A stretch of 64,000 nucleotides of DNA from Vibrio neonatus (GTDB lineage Bacteria > Pseudomonadota > Gammaproteobacteria > Enterobacterales > Vibrionaceae). The stretch lies in contig NZ_AP024885.1 of the NCBI RefSeq assembly GCF_024346975.1, positions 1,240,001 to 1,304,000 on the forward strand. The letters run 5' to 3'. Position 1 is the first letter of the stretch. Each line of letters starts with the position of its first letter. The notes below the pieces were generated by a model, which searched no databases, was not told the DNA's origin, and saw only the letters and a program-made list of their open reading frames with translations. The position numbers and the translations under genes are program-made. Positions 9,161-18,508 of the stretch are shown piece by piece.

Positions 9161-10000
9161 ATGAGCAATGTGTTGGTAGATTGTACTTGGTTAAGTAAGC
9201 ATTTAGGTGACAAAGATTTGGTGCTATTGGATGCCTTTATGCTCAATGTTGTGGGCAAAGAGCCGATTGAATACTCAGAGTTTGTCACCATTCCTGGTGC
9301 ATTGCCTTTCGATATAGAAAACGACTTTTGTAACAACGAATCTAGCCAACTGCATGCACTTCCTACAGCGCAACAATTCACTAAAAATGCGCAAAAGTTA
9401 GGCATTAACAAGCAAAGTACGATCGTTGTGTTCGACAATCAAGGGATCTACAGCGCCCCCAGAGCATGGTGGACGTTTAAGGTTATGGGTTTTGACAACG
9501 TAAAGGTCTTGGATGGTGGACTACCGGCTTGGATAGAAAAAGGATACCCAACCAGTCACGCTTATTCAAAGATTGTTGGCCGTGGTGATTTTGTTGCGAA
9601 CTACGAGTCAAATAAGGTGACCGATTACCAAAGGGTATTAGCCGAACTGAATAATCCTAAACAATTGGTGGTGGATGCCAGAGGCCGTGCACGGTTCAAT
9701 GCTGAAGTTGCAGAGCCAAGACCCGGCGTTAGAGCAGGGCGAATCCCTAATTCAGTAAATCTCCCATTTGCCTCTTTGATGGAGGGGAATGGATTTAAAT
9801 CAAAACAGGCGTTATTACAGTTGTTCTCTGATATTGGTAGTGAGGATTCTGAGCGTTTAGTGTTTTCCTGTGGCTCGGGGATCACCGCCTGCATTCTTAT
9901 TTTAGCCGCGCATGAAATGGGCCTATCCAACACTATTTTATATGATGGGTCTTGGGCGGAGTGGGGTGCGAATGAGGCACTTCCGCTAGAAGTGGAATAA
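9161..10000 (+). CDS. Thiosulfate/3-mercaptopyruvate sulfurtransferase (two rhodanese domains)
   Basis: 279 aa with two tandem rhodanese domains. The active-site loop in the second domain reads CGSGIT, the form associated with 3-mercaptopyruvate sulfurtransferases (SseA-like) rather than the CRKGVT of thiosulfate sulfurtransferase; donor preference is inferred from this. The first domain lacks a catalytic Cys in that position, as usual. Transfers sulfur to cyanide or thiol acceptors in the cytosol. Monocistronic, with a terminator downstream. Confidence 0.9.
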   Translation: MSNVLVDCTWLSKHLGDKDLVLLDAFMLNVVGKEPIEYSEFVTIPGALPFDIENDFCNNESSQLHALPTAQQFTKNAQKLGINKQSTIVVFDNQGIYSAPRAWWTFKVMGFDNVKVLDGGLPAWIEKGYPTSHAYSKIVGRGDFVANYESNKVTDYQRVLAELNNPKQLVVDARGRARFNAEVAEPRPGVRAGRIPNSVNLPFASLMEGNGFKSKQALLQLFSDIGSEDSERLVFSCGSGITACILILAAHEMGLSNTILYDGSWAEWGANEALPLEVE

Positions 10001-10047
10001 ACAAGGAGCCGTATCGTAAGGTATTGCGCTTTGATGGTACTGATACC

Positions 10048-10076
10048 AAAAGGAATTCTTCAAGAGTTCCTTTTTT
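10048..10076 (+). terminator. Intrinsic terminator after the sulfurtransferase gene
   Basis: Stem AAAAGGAATTCTT / AAGAGTTCCTTTT with one mismatch and a 2-nt loop, followed by more T residues; 47 nt after the stop codon at 10000. Confidence 0.8.
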
Positions 10077-10170
10077 ATTGCGATTTAGGTTTTAAAGCTT
10101 GTACTTTTTAGTTGCAGGTAGGGGATGTTAGTAAACTCATTTCTGACTCTTTATCATTTAGAGCAATTAC

Positions 10171-10395
10171 TCATTCGAACTTTGTTTTTCTATGCTCGCC
10201 GACACTTCGCACTCCACTGCTAAAAAAGCTGAGAAATTGTTCAATCAAAGTGTGGGTTATATCAGAGCCATGACGAATATTGCAATGTCGAATGAAATAG
10301 CAGTTCCAATAGAGGTAGGATTTTTCTGTTTGATAGCTGTAATGGCATAACCTGATCTCTGTCCGTATAGCATCCAAAAATGTTAATTGCCCCAT
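10171..10395 (-). pseudogene. Truncated integron integrase (intI relic A)
   Basis: 74-codon frame. Its first ~57 residues look like the N-terminal SAM-like domain of integron integrases (FLDAIRTEIRL...HYSYQTEKSYLYW...YFIRHCNIRHGSDI...IEQFLSF). After that the homology stops and a short unrelated tail runs to a stop, so the whole catalytic domain (R...HxxR...Y) is missing and the protein cannot recombine DNA. Position and orientation are those of Vibrio intIA: just downstream of rplT and reading away from the cassettes. The same N-terminal region aligns without gaps to a second relic at 28330-28530. The integrase assignment rests on my memory of the family and is firm on topology, less so on subfamily. 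Confidence 0.8.
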
Positions 10396-10723
10396 AACTG
10401 TTACCTTACTAATTCACTGTGTTTATATACAGTTGCAGTTAAGGTAATAACTATGAAAAAGATGCATAAATCGTTTGATTGGCGCATCGATAATACTAAC
10501 TTTTAGACATGAACACATTATTATCAATCGTTTGTAATATATAAAATTGCTATGCAGATCTCGTAAAAACTTATGCATCTTTTGTATCCGCTAAATTGTT
10601 ATGTTCAACTCATGTTTTTATTAAAAAATGCATTTACAACAATCACTTACAGGTGATATTTTAATGATGAAACTTACAGGAAAACAAGAGGTTATCCTGC
10701 TGCTAATTAATAAGCTGTTATGT
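10396..10723 (+). other. intI-attI leader region of integron relic A
   Basis: About 330 bp without a gene, AT-rich, between the divergent intI relic and the first cassette. It should contain the intI promoter (see LexA box), the attI site and the cassette promoter Pc. A GTTATGT at 10717-10723 is the probable attI x attC crossover point (G/TTRRRY-like; the same GTTATGT follows attC2 at 16117-16123). I could not assign Pc hexamers with confidence. Confidence 0.6.
10417..10432 (-). promoter_or_regulatory. LexA (SOS) box upstream of the intI relic
   Basis: CTGTGTTTATATACAG, i.e. CTGT-N8-ACAG with an AT-rich centre, 21 nt upstream of the relic's ATG. Integron integrases are known to be SOS-controlled through a LexA box at this place. 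The operator is intact although the gene is truncated. Confidence 0.8.
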
Positions 10724-10751
10724 GCCAGCGACAACAATAAGTAAGGTAAGC

Positions 10752-11555
10752 ATGATTTTATTAAATGACATTCTAAATTTTGATAATTTAGATAATGTGA
10801 AGATTAGGTTCAACCTAATGTTTTCTGATAACTGGAATCCGTCAGAAATATATGGAATGCGAGATTTTTCAACATTATTAAACGGGCACTATCACAACTA
10901 CAGTCACAATCGTTCGTATAAAGAGGGGCAAATCACCGTTGGCTTCCTGAAAATCGAAGACGACAAATTTTTGTTATTCCACGTTGGAAAAGTGACTAAA
11001 GATTTGAATGTCTTTAATGGTGTCGGGTACGAATACGAGTCTATCCCTAAATATGAGAAGTACTGCGGTCGCCTAGTAGTTAAATTTCAAAATTCATCTC
11101 AAAATATGGTTAGAAGAGCTGTTTCAGTTATTGATGATATTTCTGTACATGAAATCTTATCCGATGATTTTAGTAATGATAAATTCCCAGGGTACGACAA
11201 TGTAAGATTATCATGGGGTGAAATGCATTCGGTACTTCAAAAGGACAGTTGGAAGACAGCACTTGAGAATCAAAAGGCAATTTACTTAATAACTGATAAA
11301 CAAAGTGGCAAGATGTATGTAGGTTCGGCTAGTGGTGAACAAATGTTACTGGGGCGGTGGAAGTCATATGCACGTAATGGTCATGGCGGTAACGTTGAAC
11401 TACGACAGCTGACATTTGACTATATCCAGAACAACTTTGAGTATTCGGTCTTAGAAATATTCAAATCTACTACAGATAGCAGCTTGATCATCGAACGCGA
11501 ATCATGGTGGAAGCAAACATTAAAATCACGACAGTTTGGGTACAATAGTAATTAG
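10752..11555 (+). CDS. Cassette 1: GIY-YIG nuclease-like protein
   Basis: 267 aa from the ATG at 10752 (AAGG 9 nt upstream; the in-frame ATG at 10722 overlaps the recombination junction and has no ribosome site). The C-terminal third carries a GIY-YIG-like core: AIYLITDKQSGKMYVGSA, then GRWKSYARNGHGG, then an ERE segment (IIERESWWKQTL), where the metal-binding Glu is expected. The first ~165 residues match no family I know. Probably a DNA endonuclease domain with its own recognition module; a role in phage or plasmid defence is only inference from its place in an integron cassette. Confidence 0.75.
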   Translation: MILLNDILNFDNLDNVKIRFNLMFSDNWNPSEIYGMRDFSTLLNGHYHNYSHNRSYKEGQITVGFLKIEDDKFLLFHVGKVTKDLNVFNGVGYEYESIPKYEKYCGRLVVKFQNSSQNMVRRAVSVIDDISVHEILSDDFSNDKFPGYDNVRLSWGEMHSVLQKDSWKTALENQKAIYLITDKQSGKMYVGSASGEQMLLGRWKSYARNGHGGNVELRQLTFDYIQNNFEYSVLEIFKSTTDSSLIIERESWWKQTLKSRQFGYNSN

Positions 11556-11566
11556 CATCAAGCACA

Positions 11567-11663
11567 TTACAAGCATTTAAGAGTGATTCACAACGCTTGG
11601 CATTATTCATTCCATCGTGGGGTCTTGTGTTTATGGTGGTATGGTTAAGTTTTGCTTAATGTA
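11567..11663 (+). repeat. attC site of cassette 1, 5' part
   Basis: Begins TTACAAGCATTTAAGAGTGA just after the cassette 1 stop and continues with the CAACGCTTGGCATT and TTGTGTTTATGG blocks typical of Vibrio repeat (VCR-like) attC sites. The site is broken by the IS1111-type element; its distal end appears to be the TTAGGC at about 14156-14161 (GTTAGGC, a perfect GTTRRRY core). Confidence 0.75.
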
Positions 11664-11678
11664 GCTACATGGATTCTC

Positions 11679-11926
11679 TAAGTTGTCAAACATCCGCTAA
11701 ACTTCTGTTGGTGGGTTTTGGACTGCCGCTCTATATTAGGCTTACTTATCGACAATTCGCATATGTCGTGGGCCTGATGACTTTGCGCGACTGCGGTGCC
11801 TTATTCGTTAGATGATATCTAGTGTGTCCGCCGCATTAATAGGCTCTCCGCAAGTGGTCTTAACCTATCTCCATCATTTGCGTCTGCAATGCCCGGTGAG
11901 TTTAACTCTCTATACTGCTTAAGTTT
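11679..11926 (-). ncRNA. Candidate bridge/seekRNA region of the IS1111-type element
   Basis: About 250 bp of non-coding sequence between the transposase stop and the sub-terminal repeat. In IS1111-type elements the long non-coding end lies downstream of the transposase and encodes the guide RNA for target choice; on the other side only ~52 bp separate repeat and ATG. The RNA is inferred from this layout; I have not folded it. Confidence 0.35.
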
Positions 11927-12788
11927 CTACTTAAGCAGTATAGTTTTCATATTCTGTTTGATTGTGTAAAGCGACCATATAATTCGTGCGTTCTTCGCGG
12001 CAAGAGCCACTATCGCTCGGTTCATTCCTCTTCGTTCTAGAACGCCTCGACACTACTGACTTAACTTATCTTGCTTGTCGTCAGGTTAGCAATGAAGGTT
12101 CTAGCCCCATGAACTAATAATGTTTGTAAGTATTTGTCGCCGTGTTTGGTTATCCGACCTAACCGAGTATTGCAGTAGCAGTTTGTGGCCCAATACCTCG
12201 AACTTTCATCGCTCGTTGAACATTAGTGCTGACCTTAGCAAAAGAGTCAAAGATTTGCTCAGTATCGGCGGTACGTTGATTCAATTCTCCAAGGTAGTGA
12301 TAAGTCTCAGCAATAGCTGTTCTTGCGAGGTGTGGCAGTTCATTTTCTGCGTCTTCAGCATTAAGGGAACCTGTTTTATTAATGAAGAGAGGCCAACAGG
12401 AATGATCAACCCGAATTCAGAGAGCAAGGCACGCATGCGATTCATAAGAGCGGTGCGCTCACGAACCCAATGCTCTCTCATTCTATGTACCGATAAGATG
12501 GCTTGTTGTTTGAGGGATTTTACAGGCACAAAGCGAGTTGATGGTCGTTGAACAGCTTCGCATATAGCAACAGCATTATTAAGGTCGTTCTTTCCCTTAG
12601 TTCGATAAGGAATGACGTATTTAACGGCCATAATAAGGGCGTCGTTCCCCAGTGTTCTTGCCCAATAATGTGCACCACCACACGCTTCAACGCCTATACG
12701 CATGAGTGGCATATTTGCTATTGTAGTGGTTTAATGATCCCGGACACCCAATTAGGTGATAAAGTCACCACAATTAATGAGGTGTTCA

Positions 12789-13948
<1,160 letters not shown>

Positions 13949-14174
13949 CCACTACATATTGTAGTCAGTAGTTTAGAGCGGGTTACCGACTTATGAAGTA
14001 TGAGTTTACCATTTTGGTCTACAGCATGAAGACTAAAGTGGCTTTTAGCTAGGTCGATACTGCAGAAATAAGAATAATCAGACATGGAGCCTCCGATGCA
14101 TGTAAGTACCATATAAGGGTGGCAGATTCTCAGTAGGGAGAATCCATGTCATTTGTTAGGCAAATGGATAAACT

Positions 14175-14744
14175 ATGTCAGAATTTAAGTATGAAATTAT
14201 TGCTCCTGAGGGTTCAACAGAGATAGATTACAGAGCATATTTTGATGGGAAAGCTTGTGATTTATCTGAAGTTTCAGGCCATATTGCGAAGCGAAGAGCA
14301 TCACTTCAACTAATACTTGCTGATATAAGAGAGTGTCACGAAATACTTAACTCAATGAAAAATTATGAATACTTGTCCAGTCATTTATATAAAGCCTTTG
14401 TGATTACCTACGGTAAATGTTTTGCTAGTGGTGCTGTACGAGGGTTATCTTTAGATTCAAAGCGAGTATACAAATTTGCTCCTGATCTACTAAAGCTTCA
14501 TGACCATGTTTACAGAATGAGAAATACTTATATCGCTCATGCAGATAACTCAGCTTGTGAACAGGCAGAGGTCTATTTTGTCAAATACGAAAGTATTTCA
14601 GAAGTGTTTGTCCCAACTAGCAAGTATTCGGCGCCATGGTCGCATAGATTCGAGGAGCTATTTAGTTTAATCAATGAGTTGTATGCTCATGTTGCTGAAC
14701 AAACTCGCAAGGTTGATTCGAAAATCACGGAGCAATTTGCCTAA
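14175..14744 (+). CDS. Cassette 2: HEPN-like protein
   Basis: 189 aa, soluble. No family recognised with certainty. It is mainly helical by composition and contains RNTYIAH near residue 117, an R-x5-H motif like that of HEPN ribonucleases (Rx4-6H). It begins 15 nt after the GTTAGGC recombination core and its stop TAA is the first base of the next attC, i.e. a tight integron cassette without its own promoter. A role as toxin or abortive-infection RNase is inference only. Confidence 0.7.
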   Translation: MSEFKYEIIAPEGSTEIDYRAYFDGKACDLSEVSGHIAKRRASLQLILADIRECHEILNSMKNYEYLSSHLYKAFVITYGKCFASGAVRGLSLDSKRVYKFAPDLLKLHDHVYRMRNTYIAHADNSACEQAEVYFVKYESISEVFVPTSKYSAPWSHRFEELFSLINELYAHVAEQTRKVDSKITEQFA

Positions 14745-14815
14745 CAAACTGTTCAAGATGGACTATGTAGTTGACCCGATCTAGTGGACACCTTCAATTA
14801 ATATTGGAGGTGGTT

Positions 14816-15157
14816 ATGCCAGCTTATAAATCAGGTAAAAAGACGCAACAATACCCAACAGAATTTAAGGTCACAGCTGTTCGACTTTCTCTTCGAGATG
14901 GGGCTACAGTTAAGGGAGTAGCTCAGTCGTTGGATATACATCCTTTCATGTTATCCAGATGGCGCAAGGAGTATCGAGAAGGGATCATCATGGAAGATAA
15001 ACGAAAGAAAAAACCACACATACCCAAGCAAAAGGTAGAGTCTAATCGACTTGCTGAACTAGAGCGTCAAAACGAACAGCTTAGGTTAGAGAATGATCTG
15101 CTAAAAAAGTGGCAACGATTCGTAGCCCAGGAAAATCGACAAAATTCAGGTTCATAA
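14816..15157 (+). CDS. IS3-family element b, OrfA
   Basis: 113 aa from ATG 14816 with GGAGG upstream (14806-14810). Helix-turn-helix domain (YPTEFKVTAVRLSLRDGATV, then QSLDIHPFMLSRWRKEY) and a zipper (LAELERQNEQLRLENDLLKK) ending at the slippery site. The zero-frame product ends at 15157; a -1 shift gives OrfAB. Confidence 0.9.
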   Translation: MPAYKSGKKTQQYPTEFKVTAVRLSLRDGATVKGVAQSLDIHPFMLSRWRKEYREGIIMEDKRKKKPHIPKQKVESNRLAELERQNEQLRLENDLLKKWQRFVAQENRQNSGS

Positions 15158-15999
15158 AGAAATACAAATCAGTGTTTCCTATAGTGATGATGTGTCGCCA
15201 TTTATCGGTTTCTAGATCTGGCTATTATGCTTGGCTGGTGCGTTCGCCTAGTAAATATAGTCAGTCTGAATCGGACTTACTCATGGAAATCAAAAAGATA
15301 TTTGCGAAGAGTCGTGAGACATATGGTAGTCCAAGAGTTCATGCTGAGCTGAGAAGGCATGGCATATCTGTTAGTCGTAAACGTGTTGCGCGATTAATGA
15401 AGGAGCATGGACTCAGAGCAAGAAGCTATCGAATCTATTTGAAGATGGCCAAGTTGCATCGTTTTTATCAATCGATAAAGAATATTAAGAAAGATACGCC
15501 TAAGCCAACAGCGGTGAACCAACAGTGGTCTGGCGATTTAACTTATATTCGACAAGGTAATCGTTGGATGTACCTTGCGGTCATTATTGATCTTTACTCA
15601 CGAAAAGTGGTGGGTTGGTCTCTTGGTAAGCAAAAAAGTACAGCATTGACTATGAGTTCATTAAGGATGGCAGTACGTAACCGTGCTCCGTCTAGTGGTT
15701 TATTGTTCCATACAGATAGAGGCTCAGAGTATCGTTCCCATGAGGTGCAAGCGCTTCTTAAAAAAAATGGTATTGTGCCGAGTATGAATCGCCCTAGTCA
15801 CTGCACAGATAACGCTGAGGTCGAATCATTTTTTCACACGCTTAAAAGCGATATTATTAGAAAGAATACGTTTAAAAGTGAGAAGCAGCTCAGAGATAAA
15901 CTAGCGGGTTATATCCAGCATTTTTATAACCGTTATAGACTGCATTCTAGTTTAGGATATCGAAGCCCACATGAATATGAAGTTGTGATGGGGTTTTAG
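15109..15999 (+). CDS. IS3-family element b, OrfB (DDE integrase domain)
   Basis: 296 aa when read from a GTG at 15109; functionally the -1 extension of OrfA. DDE residues are visible: D in QWSGDLTYI, D in LFHTDRGSEY, E in CTDNAEVESFFHTLK. Intact to its stop 33 nt before the right end. Inserted in an attC site. Confidence 0.92.
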   Translation: MATIRSPGKSTKFRFIKKYKSVFPIVMMCRHLSVSRSGYYAWLVRSPSKYSQSESDLLMEIKKIFAKSRETYGSPRVHAELRRHGISVSRKRVARLMKEHGLRARSYRIYLKMAKLHRFYQSIKNIKKDTPKPTAVNQQWSGDLTYIRQGNRWMYLAVIIDLYSRKVVGWSLGKQKSTALTMSSLRMAVRNRAPSSGLLFHTDRGSEYRSHEVQALLKKNGIVPSMNRPSHCTDNAEVESFFHTLKSDIIRKNTFKSEKQLRDKLAGYIQHFYNRYRLHSSLGYRSPHEYEVVMGF

Positions 16000-16139
16000 A
16001 AAATAGGTGTCCATTTTATCGGGTGAAGATCACTATCAACGGTCGGCAATTTTAGTTCTCGTTTGGTACAGTGTTTACGGTAGCTAGTTTAAGCGTTGTT
16101 AGCCACTTAGCTGGGCGTTATGTATTGTAGGAGGGTTCT

Positions 16140-16901
16140 GTGGGAATAGGTTCAAATTATATGGTTGAGCTCATGGAGGAGCAGCACCAAGAAGCAAAAG
16201 AAGATTGGATTCGTGAGCAGTTAGTTGATAAAGACGCAAATGAATACAGTGCTGGCTGGGATGAGCTTTCGGATGCATACGATGAAATGAGTGCAAATGA
16301 TGAGCCGTATTACGAAGACTGGAATGATAATTGGATTGAACCAGATAAATCTAGAAAAGAAATATACATTGAAGCTGTAGATGTAGCATCAGAATTATTA
16401 TCTGCATCACTGCGGCCATCAGTAAAAGAAAATGTACTAATAATGCTTCATGGTCATATTGTCGCCGCACTAGAGGGGTACTTATCTTCGACCTTCATTT
16501 CAGCAACTTTGTCTTCTGATGATCTTGTTCGTAAATTGGTTGAAACGGATCCAGAATTTGCGGGTAGAAAATTCACAATTAAAGAAATATTCTCGAAACA
16601 AGAATCATTAAAAGGTGATATCGCAAAATATCTACAGGATCTTATTTTCCATAAAATTGATAAAGTTCGTCCTATGTACAAGAGTGTGCTAGATATAGAT
16701 CTTGGCGAAACATCATGGTTGTTTAAGGCTGTATCAGTGCGACATCATTGTGTTCACCGAGCAGGATATGATCATGATGGGAACAAAGTTCAGATCTCAA
16801 CTGATGATATCGAGTTGCTAATTCAGCGCTGTACTTCATTAGTAGAAAACATAGATGCTGAAATAGTGAAGCTTCTTTTGATGGGTACAAAAAATACATA
16901 A
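16140..16901 (+). CDS. Cassette 3: HEPN-like protein with acidic N-terminus
   Basis: 253 aa with GTG start and a strong AGGAGGG 5 nt upstream. The first ~80 residues are very acidic (EEQHQEAKEDW..., DELSDAYDEMSANDEPYYEDWND). The C-terminal half contains VRHHCVHRAGYD near residue 200, an R-x4-H motif followed by a short hydrophobic turn, as in HEPN-type putative RNases. The stop TAA opens attC3. No relative recognised by name. Like cassette 2 it may be a stress or defence RNase (inference). Confidence 0.7.
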   Translation: MGIGSNYMVELMEEQHQEAKEDWIREQLVDKDANEYSAGWDELSDAYDEMSANDEPYYEDWNDNWIEPDKSRKEIYIEAVDVASELLSASLRPSVKENVLIMLHGHIVAALEGYLSSTFISATLSSDDLVRKLVETDPEFAGRKFTIKEIFSKQESLKGDIAKYLQDLIFHKIDKVRPMYKSVLDIDLGETSWLFKAVSVRHHCVHRAGYDHDGNKVQISTDDIELLIQRCTSLVENIDAEIVKLLLMGTKNT

Positions 16902-16993
16902 CAAAATATTCAAATGGACTAAAACGCTCGGTATTATCGCTTTGAAGCGAAATTTTACGCCAAACGTTTTTGCCATTTAGCAGGGCGTTAGGT
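16899..16993 (+). repeat. attC site of cassette 3 (intact)
   Basis: Starts TAACAAAATATTCAAATGG and ends GCCATTTAGCAGGGCGTTA with a good GTTRRRY core (GTTAGGT, 16987-16993). The outer blocks CAAATGG and CCATTT are complementary, as required for the folded bottom strand. The only complete, uninterrupted attC in the array. Confidence 0.85.
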
Positions 16994-17005
16994 GAACAGG
17001 AAATT

Positions 17006-17521
17006 ATGCAAGCAATAATTGAAACGAATAGACTAACTCTTAGACCCTTTACCGAACTTGATGCAACAAGAGTCGCAGAACTAGCGGGTGAAAAAGTCAT
17101 CTCAGATATGACAGCGAATATCCCATATCCCTACGACTTAAGTGATGCTGTTGACTGGATTAGAACGCATCAAGATTTATTCAACACTGGCAAAGGTGTC
17201 GTCTACGCTTTGCTTTTAAAGAATAGCAATACTCTAATTGGTACAGTGGGCTTTCCTAGGATTGAAGAGGGAGAGGGGATATTAGGGTATTGGTTGGGTG
17301 TTCCTTTTTGGGGCGTCGGTTATGCTACGGAAGGATCTAGAGCACTAATCGAGTACGCTAAAGAGAATCTAGGTCTCAGCAAACTCAAAGTCATGCATTT
17401 AACTGAAAATGATCGTTCAAAATCAGTTATAAGTAAGTTGGGTACAACGTATGTTGGAACCAAAACAATTCAAGCTCAAGGTAGAGTGCGTGAGGTGTGC
17501 GTTTACACGGCGTGGTTATAA
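17006..17521 (+). CDS. Cassette 4: GNAT acetyltransferase (RimJ/RimL type)
   Basis: 171 aa from ATG 17006 with AGG upstream; the longer frame from 16970 would start inside attC3. TNRLTLRPFTELDA at the N-terminus and GYWLGVPFWGVGYATEGSRALIEYA (GxGxA loop with W-G-x-G) are signatures of the RimJ/RimL acetyltransferases, which modify ribosomal proteins, antibiotics or metabolites. Common cargo of Vibrio integrons. Substrate unknown. Confidence 0.88.
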   Translation: MQAIIETNRLTLRPFTELDATRVAELAGEKVISDMTANIPYPYDLSDAVDWIRTHQDLFNTGKGVVYALLLKNSNTLIGTVGFPRIEEGEGILGYWLGVPFWGVGYATEGSRALIEYAKENLGLSKLKVMHLTENDRSKSVISKLGTTYVGTKTIQAQGRVREVCVYTAWL

Positions 17522-17529
17522 ATTCACCA

Positions 17530-17565
17530 TACAAGCATTTAAGCGTGATTCCTTAATTTGACGTT
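17530..17565 (+). repeat. Truncated attC after cassette 4
   Basis: TACAAGCATTTAAGCGTGATTC matches the 5' block of attC1 (TACAAGCATTTAAGAGTGATTC), then identity is lost. No 3' core is visible before the next gene, so the array ends here by deletion. 17566-17794 holds no gene or clear signal. Confidence 0.65.
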
Positions 17566-17794
17566 ATTTTCTCAAATATCAGCTAATCCGTTATATCCTA
17601 ATTTAGTAATATAACTGACAAGGTTTTGTCCAATATGGTGTTAGAAATCAACGCCTTAATGAGTCTGATGTGACTATACATTAAGGCATTGGAGTACGTT
17701 TACTCGGTTAAGGTAACAGTAAAGCGCAATGGCTTGGCCGTATAGGTTCCTTTTTTGACAAATGTTCAATCAATTAATCAATTACGCCTTGAGC

Positions 17795-18508
17795 TTAGAA
17801 CTCGTAGCCAACGCCAGCATAGGCGCTCATTGACTCTGTTGCCGTGTCGTAAGCGCCACCGAGTTTTGCTGTAAAGTTTTCCGTGAATCGTTCACCTACA
17901 CCAACGGCAACAGCTTGTGCATCACCATGATATCCAACGGCAGCCGTTACTGAAAACTTGCCTACACCATACGGGTTCACTAGACCTGCAAAAGCAGCTG
18001 ACTCTGCGTATGCCCCCTCAACGTTCTTCGCCATTTGTTCAAAGTCTTTACGTAGGTTTTGAAGATCAGCGCTGTTTTGTGCTACTTTCTCTGAGTTTTG
18101 TTCAGCCATAGCATGATTTTGCTGAGACATTGTTTCTGCATGTGTAGCGTGATTTTCTACATCAGCTAATTGTTCGTCGTGGCGCTTAAGACGGGCTCGG
18201 TTTTGTGATACACCTTTGGCATTAGCCACTGTGGTGTTCTCGACAGATTGCACTCGTTTTTCATTGTGTGTTGAACGCTGTGTATTGCTCTGCAATTGTG
18301 CCTCATCTGCATTAAGACGATCAGTTTTGTCTTTCGCGTCGGCTTGCAGCGATACCAACCACTGATTGTTGTTGTATACAGATTGAAATGTGGCCGTTGT
18401 CATGGCGTGGTTTGTTGCCACTTGTTGTTCCAATGTTTGATCGGCTAGAGCATTAACTGAAACAAAACTAACAGACAGAGTAAGTAGAGCAGTAGTGAAT
18501 CTTTTCAT
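17795..18508 (-). CDS. Small YadA-like trimeric autotransporter/outer-membrane protein
   Basis: 237 aa. Signal peptide at residues 1-22 ending NALA. Residues ~40-165 are heptad-rich, Gln/Asn/Ala-rich coiled coil. The last ~60 residues (FSVTAAVGYHGDAQAVAVGVGERFTENFT..., ending YAGVGYEF with terminal Phe) look like a YadA membrane-anchor domain. There is almost no passenger head, so it may act as a short stalk or spacer protein instead of a full adhesin. The stop is followed by 228 bp of spacer to the truncated attC. Confidence 0.82.
   Translation of the reverse strand: MKRFTTALLTLSVSFVSVNALADQTLEQQVATNHAMTTATFQSVYNNNQWLVSLQADAKDKTDRLNADEAQLQSNTQRSTHNEKRVQSVENTTVANAKGVSQNRARLKRHDEQLADVENHATHAETMSQQNHAMAEQNSEKVAQNSADLQNLRKDFEQMAKNVEGAYAESAAFAGLVNPYGVGKFSVTAAVGYHGDAQAVAVGVGERFTENFTAKLGGAYDTATESMSAYAGVGYEF

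Larger units (their letters stand above)
14766..16032 (+). mobile_element. IS3-family element b (1267 bp)
   Basis: Left end begins TGTAGTTGACCCGAT and the right end, read inward, TGATCTTCACCCGAT; both continue to TGGACACCT. The 3-bp target duplication is CTA (14763-14765 and 16033-16035). It is different from element a. It holds OrfA and OrfB with a classical -1 slippery site A-AAA-AAG at 15103-15109. Confidence 0.92.
14742..16120 (+). repeat. attC site of cassette 2, split by IS3 element b
   Basis: Left part 14742-14765 begins TAACAAACTGTTCAAGATGG. The right part 16033-16120 ends AGCCACTTAGCTGGGCGTTA. Rejoined through the CTA duplication it reads ...GGACTATCAACGG..., a normal VCR-like attC of about 109 bp. 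The IS in its centre should prevent correct folding of the single-stranded attC and so freeze cassettes 2 and 3. Confidence 0.82.

Noticed and set aside
12120..12551. 143-codon plus-strand frame
   Set aside because: Shadow of the IS110-type transposase, whose C-terminal motifs (GIGPQTATA, HGDKYLQTLLVHGAR) are on the minus strand.
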